DNA of 64,000 bases from Linnemannia schmuckeri. Lineage: Eukaryota > Mortierellomycota > Mortierellomycetes > Mortierellales > Mortierellaceae. Position 1 is the first letter of the stretch. Each line of letters starts with the position of its first letter. This document shows, piece by piece, positions 59,909 through 64,000 of the stretch. The DNA lies in NCBI GenBank assembly GCA_029449235.1, contig JANATG010000007.1:1612001-1676000 (forward strand), given 5' to 3'. A program made the position numbers and the translations under genes. Below the pieces are notes generated by a model. It was not told the origin of the DNA and did no database searches. It worked only from the letters and a program-made list of their open reading frames with translations.

Positions 59909-62303
59909 ATGCCCAAATTCAGCAAGCCTGCCATCGGAGCCGCCGTGTTGGGTGGTGCTGCCGGTGCCCATTACCTGAACAAGAAGCGCAATGAAGACCC
60001 TACCCGCAAGCCATGGGACCCAAAGACTGATTATCAAATGCATTACGACTATATCGTTCTTGGAGGTACACACAGCAGTTTTTCTCATTTATCTTCGAGT
60101 GCGAGCCATTTTGCGTGTCATATATCTAACGGGAAACTCCCATGCTCTCGTGCCGGCTTTTCTTGCATATGTTCCATTGTAGGCGGTACTGCTGGTTGTG
60201 TGTTGGCGAGTCGACTGGCCGAGGACCCAAAGATTAACGTCCTCGTTCTTGAAGCGGGCTACTGTATGTATCAACATGGATAGGCTGCCGTGTTACTGCT
60301 CACTTCTAAAACGTTTTGAGTTTTTCCTTCCACTTTCAGAACCTAATACAAAAAAAAAATGTACCCAACTTTTTTCGCTCTTACTGCTCAATAGCGGACG
60401 ATATCTCTGCAAGTATGAAGCCTGCTCTGATGTCGACTCTCTGGTTTTCGGATGCTTCGTGGAACTTGACGACCGTCCCCCAAGTGCACGCCTATGGCAG
60501 AATTATGAGCCAGCCCCGCGGCAAGGTTCTTGGAGGATGCAGGTAGAGCTACATGCAAAGCCTATTGTTTTCTCTTTTAGGCAAAAGCACTCCTTACATA
60601 CTAAGCCTAATTGTTCCCAAACAATTATAGCTCAATTAACGCGATGATGTACCATCGTGGTCCACCATCCGACTTCGACGAATGGGGCACCCTTGGAAAC
60701 GAAGGATGGAACTATCAGGAATGTCTTCGCTACTTTAAAAAGTCTGAGGGCTTCAATGACCCCAACCTGCCTGTGGGTCATCCTAAGGGTCCTCTGACAA
60801 AGAGAATTCGCAAGCCTCACTACGAAGAATTTGAACCCGAGTACCACGGCACAGAGGGTCCTTGGCAGATCACCTATCACCATCTCTGGGGCGCCGCCGA
60901 GGGCTTCATTCGAGGCAACATTGCCGAGGGCGTTCCCTTCAACAAGGACTTCAATGGACCCAACACCTTAGGTGTGAACCGTGTGCAGACGTTCATTCAG
61001 CGGGATGTTATTCGAAGCAGTGCTGCCCGTGCCTATCTCGGACCCGATAGACTTTTGAAGGATGGCAAGCCAAGAGTCGACAGAGGCAACATCCGCATCG
61101 TGTATGGTGCTCACATTGTCCGTATCCTGGTCCAGAACCGTCGAGGGACAAAGGTCGCTATTGGCGCCGAGTTCCTGGACAACAACCACGGTTAGTTCCG
61201 TTTTTTATGCATGATGTGCGCAGCAACTTGCACAAGATATCGTAAGGAATTGGAACCTAACCCTGCTGCAATATGTCCTGCGAATATTAGATATGCAACG
61301 AGTCATGGCTGTCAAGGAAGTTCTTCTCTCTGCGGGAGCATTCGGCTCACCTCATATTCTGCTGGCTTCTGGAATCGGTCCTTCTCCACACCCCACCATA
61401 CCCCACATTCACACATTGCCTGGAGTCGGACAGAACCTCGCGGACCATTTGGGTGTTCCTATCAACTTCCGCTGCCCACCCACCACACAGGTTTTCGATG
61501 TTCCTCGAATCTGGAATATTCCTAAGGTACTTTTCGAATACGGGTTCCGCGGAATAGGACCATTGTCGTCTCAGGGTGCAGAGACAGCATGCTTTGTCCG
61601 CCTGGAGGACATTGCGCCCGAATTCGTCGCTCGCGAGAAGGCTAATGGTACTTGGCAGGATCGCGCAAGTGGACCCGAGGCACCCCACGCAGAAGTCATC
61701 TTTGCACCCTCGTATCTTCGCCACCACATGAAGGAGATGAGGGATCGTAACCCAGATGGTGAAAAGTACTATACTTTGATCGGTCTGTTGCTGAACCCCG
61801 TCTCGAGCGGCACCGTCAAGATTTCGGATGTCAAGAACGGCAAGATCGAAACACTGATCGATCCCAACTTTTTTGAGGACGAGTTCGACACGCGTGTGAT
61901 GGTGGAAATTGTGCGATTCATCCGCCGTATCGGAGAAAAGATGCGTCTGGACCCCGCCTGCGCCGGTGTCGAGGTCAATCCAGGTGTGAAGAACGTTCCG
62001 AATGACGATGATGCCAAACTGCAAGAGTATGTCAAGATGCACAGTTCGGTCTACTACCATCCCACCTCGACCTGTCGTATGGGTCCATCGAGTGATCCCT
62101 TGGCTGTGGTTGACGCGCGTTTGAATGTCTACGGAATCGAGCGTCTTCGTGTGGTTGATGCGAGTATTATGCCCAAGCTGCCTGCTGCACACACTTGTGC
62201 TCCTACTATTATGATTGCCGAGAAGGCAGCAGATATGATCAAGGAGGACTGGGCTGAAGAATCGTCCCGCGTCGGAGATGTTCCTGTGCAGTCGAAGTTG
62301 TAG
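59909..62303 (+). CDS. GMC-family FAD oxidoreductase, membrane-anchored (choline dehydrogenase/AOX-like), copy 1
   Basis: Five exons: 59909..60065, 60183..60263, 60395..60542, 60631..61190, 61291..62303; 1959 nt, 652 aa. GMC enzymes oxidise alcohols, sugars or choline with FAD. The N-terminus has a short hydrophobic stretch (AIGAAVLGGAAGAHYL) that may anchor or target it. The FAD dinucleotide motif YIVLGGGTAGCVLASRLAED is split by intron 1; GKVLGGCSSINAMMYHRG is GMC signature 1, and GAFGSPHILLASGIGPS is signature 2. The C-terminal active site shows YYHPTSTCRMGPSSD (catalytic His) and HTCAPTIMIAEKAADMI, where the second catalytic position is His. Length is slightly above choline dehydrogenase. 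The substrate is not certain; glucose-methanol-choline breadth is wide. A paralogue follows 330 nt downstream. Confidence 0.93.
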
Positions 62304-62632
62304 AGGATACCTTGGTAAGGATACACCATTGGTTTAAACAGATGAATAAAAACGAACGTTTAGCATGGTATGATGTTTACTCGTATGACAGGTACACAAC
62401 CCAAATAAGAAAAAAATGATGCCTAATGGTTTGATTGCCGAATTTATGGTACTTAACAAGCTGTAAAGAAGCGGACCCTTGAATCTTCTCTCCTCCCCCT
62501 CTCCTCTCCTTTTCCTCCCTTTTTTCTTTAACTCTTTTTGTCAGCCCTCGACCCTCATTCCTCATTCCACTCCTCATTCTACCAACTCACTTTCCTCTTT
62601 CAACCCCATACTTCATTTCTTCACTCCAGTCA

Positions 62633-64000
62633 ATGATCCAAGATACTTTCCAAACCATCGCGACCGCCACTATTGGGCTCGGTCTGGCTGCCATGGCCTA
62701 CCAAAAGACAAAGCTGCCAAAGATGCTCGGAAGAGCCACCTGGGACGACGAGAAGGACGTCAGGGACTTTGACTATGTCGTCTTAGGGGGTAAGCCTTAT
62801 TTTCATTAGCTACTGAAAATACAAAGCACACGCGGATGTAACAATAAGCTCTCTTAGACACATCACTGATCACTTATCACCGATCAAACCAACTCCTTTT
62901 GTTTGTTTATGGCATTGAGATAATTAGGTGGCACTGCAGGCTGTGTGCTTGCCTCAAGACTGTCCGAGGATACCAATGTCAGCGTCCTTGTCCTCGAAGC
63001 AGGTGAGGATATGGACAACAGCATTAAGACAAAGATCCCCATTGGATACCCCAAGCTCTTCCAGACCAAACACGACTGGCAACTCAAGACTATCCCCCAG
63101 ACCCACGCTGCAGGAAGAGAGATGGACCAAGTTAGGGGAAAAATGCTTGGTGGCTGCAGGTAAATTGCATGTCTAAAAAAGAGCGGTATTTCTGCATAAC
63201 CACGTTTATCGCGCGAATGAGAAGAGTGAGAGCAGAGAACTATTGGAGTGAGATGGGTGGGGTAGGTGGTTATGAGCATTGCCAGTGCCGTCCAAGCCTG
63301 CTGTGTTGACACTCTTTCTCTCTTCTCTACTGCTTTTTTCATTTATAGCTCCATTAATGCGATGCAGTACACCCGCGGGCCACACTCTGATTATGACGCC
63401 TGGGAGAGCGAGTTCGGAAACGATGGTTGGAGCTACAAGAACGTCTTGCCCTACTTCAAGAAAGCCGAGGGTTTCCACGATCCGAGCCTCGACAAAAGTC
63501 ATCCACTAGGTCCTCGGTCCTCTCGAGTGCACGATCCCGAGTACGACACCTTCGAAGCCGAGTATCATGGAACAGATGGTCCTTGGCACCAATCGTACCA
63601 CCATTTCAGCGCCACTACCAAGGCGTTTATCAAAACAAGTGTTGACATGGGCCTCCCCCACACACCTGACCCCAACGGAAGTTCTGTGCTTGGTGTCGCA
63701 CGCATGCAGACTTCTATAAACGCTGACGCCACTCGCTGCAGTACCTCAAGCGCATATCTTCGTCCTGATGTTGTCCCTGGCGGCGGAACTCGAGGTCATG
63801 TCCGAGTTGTTTTGAAGGCACATGTGGAGCGAATCCTGTTTGAGACCAAAAACGGTGTTCCCACGGCCGTTGGAGCCGAGTTTAGGGACGACAACGATGG
63901 TATGATTGTGGATCATTCGATACTTTGGCAGTGGTATCTGGGAGGATATTTTATGTACTTCGCGATCACCCTATTAGTATTCATACCATTACTCTGCTAC
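62633..64000 (+). CDS. GMC-family FAD oxidoreductase, copy 2 (3' end outside window)
   Basis: Visible exons: 62633..62789, 62928..63159, 63349..63899, then an intron from 63900 running off the window. Exon 1 is 157 nt, identical in length and phase to that of copy 1, and starts MIQDTFQTIATATIGLGLAA, a likely membrane anchor. The FAD motif is DYVVLGGGTAGCVLASRLSE, then VLVLEAGEDMDNSIKTKIP, GKMLGGCSSINAMQYTRG and HHFSATTKAFIKTS. Copy 2 lacks the intron that copy 1 has after VLVLEAG; its exon 2 (232 nt) equals copy 1 exons 2+3 (229 nt) plus one codon. Sequence divergence from copy 1 is large, so the duplication is not recent. The active-site half lies beyond the window. Confidence 0.92.

Noticed and set aside
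1..64000. CRISPR arrays, insertion sequences, transposon genes, rRNA
   Set aside because: No spaced direct repeats, transposase or reverse-transcriptase motifs, terminal repeats or rRNA-like sequence were seen.

Overview
The window looks like a fungal nuclear chromosome segment, most likely from an early-diverging mould such as Mucoromycota/Mortierella (an inference from gene content and style, not a species call). Genes carry many short spliceosomal introns (GTAAGT/GTATGT donors, YAG acceptors). Intergenic DNA is rich in pyrimidine tracts, poly(A) runs and microsatellites, and there are no operons or bacterial signals. Exon boundaries were worked out by hand from frame, phase and splice signals. 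Where all phases closed, a protein length is given.

Layout. 1-754 (-): 5' part of a gene for an acidic protein with a SAP-like start and seven SUMO-acceptor-type motifs. 976-15863 (-): a tandem array of five paralogous 12-TM major facilitator transporters. Copies 1, 4 and 5 are intact (601, 599 and 600 aa), copy 2 has one nonsense codon plus a 1-nt deletion, and copy 3 is a clear pseudogene. An unrecognised multi-exon gene (6560-7948) sits between copies 2 and 3. 17729-20017 (+): pyruvate dehydrogenase E1 beta. 20321-22777 (+): an aldo/keto-reductase-like protein lacking two catalytic residues. 22883-24448 (-): NUS1. 24938-27019 (-): a KCH1/PRM6-type K+ transport protein. 28797-31908 (-): mitochondrial RNA helicase SUV3. 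32486-33912 (+): an M20 deacylase/peptidase. 34020-37579 (-): a vezatin/Inp2-like membrane protein. 42878-46096 (+): a three-repeat MYB factor. 47098-53126 (-): a LEUNIG-like LisH/polyQ/WD40 corepressor. 56558-58559 (+): an M20 amidohydrolase. 59044-59116 (+): tRNA-Ile(AAU). 59909-62303 and 62633-window end (+): two tandem GMC oxidoreductases.

Functional themes. Three products carry mitochondrial-type presequences (PDH E1 beta, the AKR-like protein, SUV3). Dolichol synthesis (NUS1), K+ transport, possible organelle tethering (vezatin-like) and two large transcription regulators make up the rest of the central part. The MFS family shares an N-terminal acidic dileucine motif, suggesting vacuolar/endosomal sorting. 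The array shows gene birth and death caught at different stages, with the same exon grid in every copy. I saw no CRISPR, phage, insertion sequence or recognisable transposon gene.
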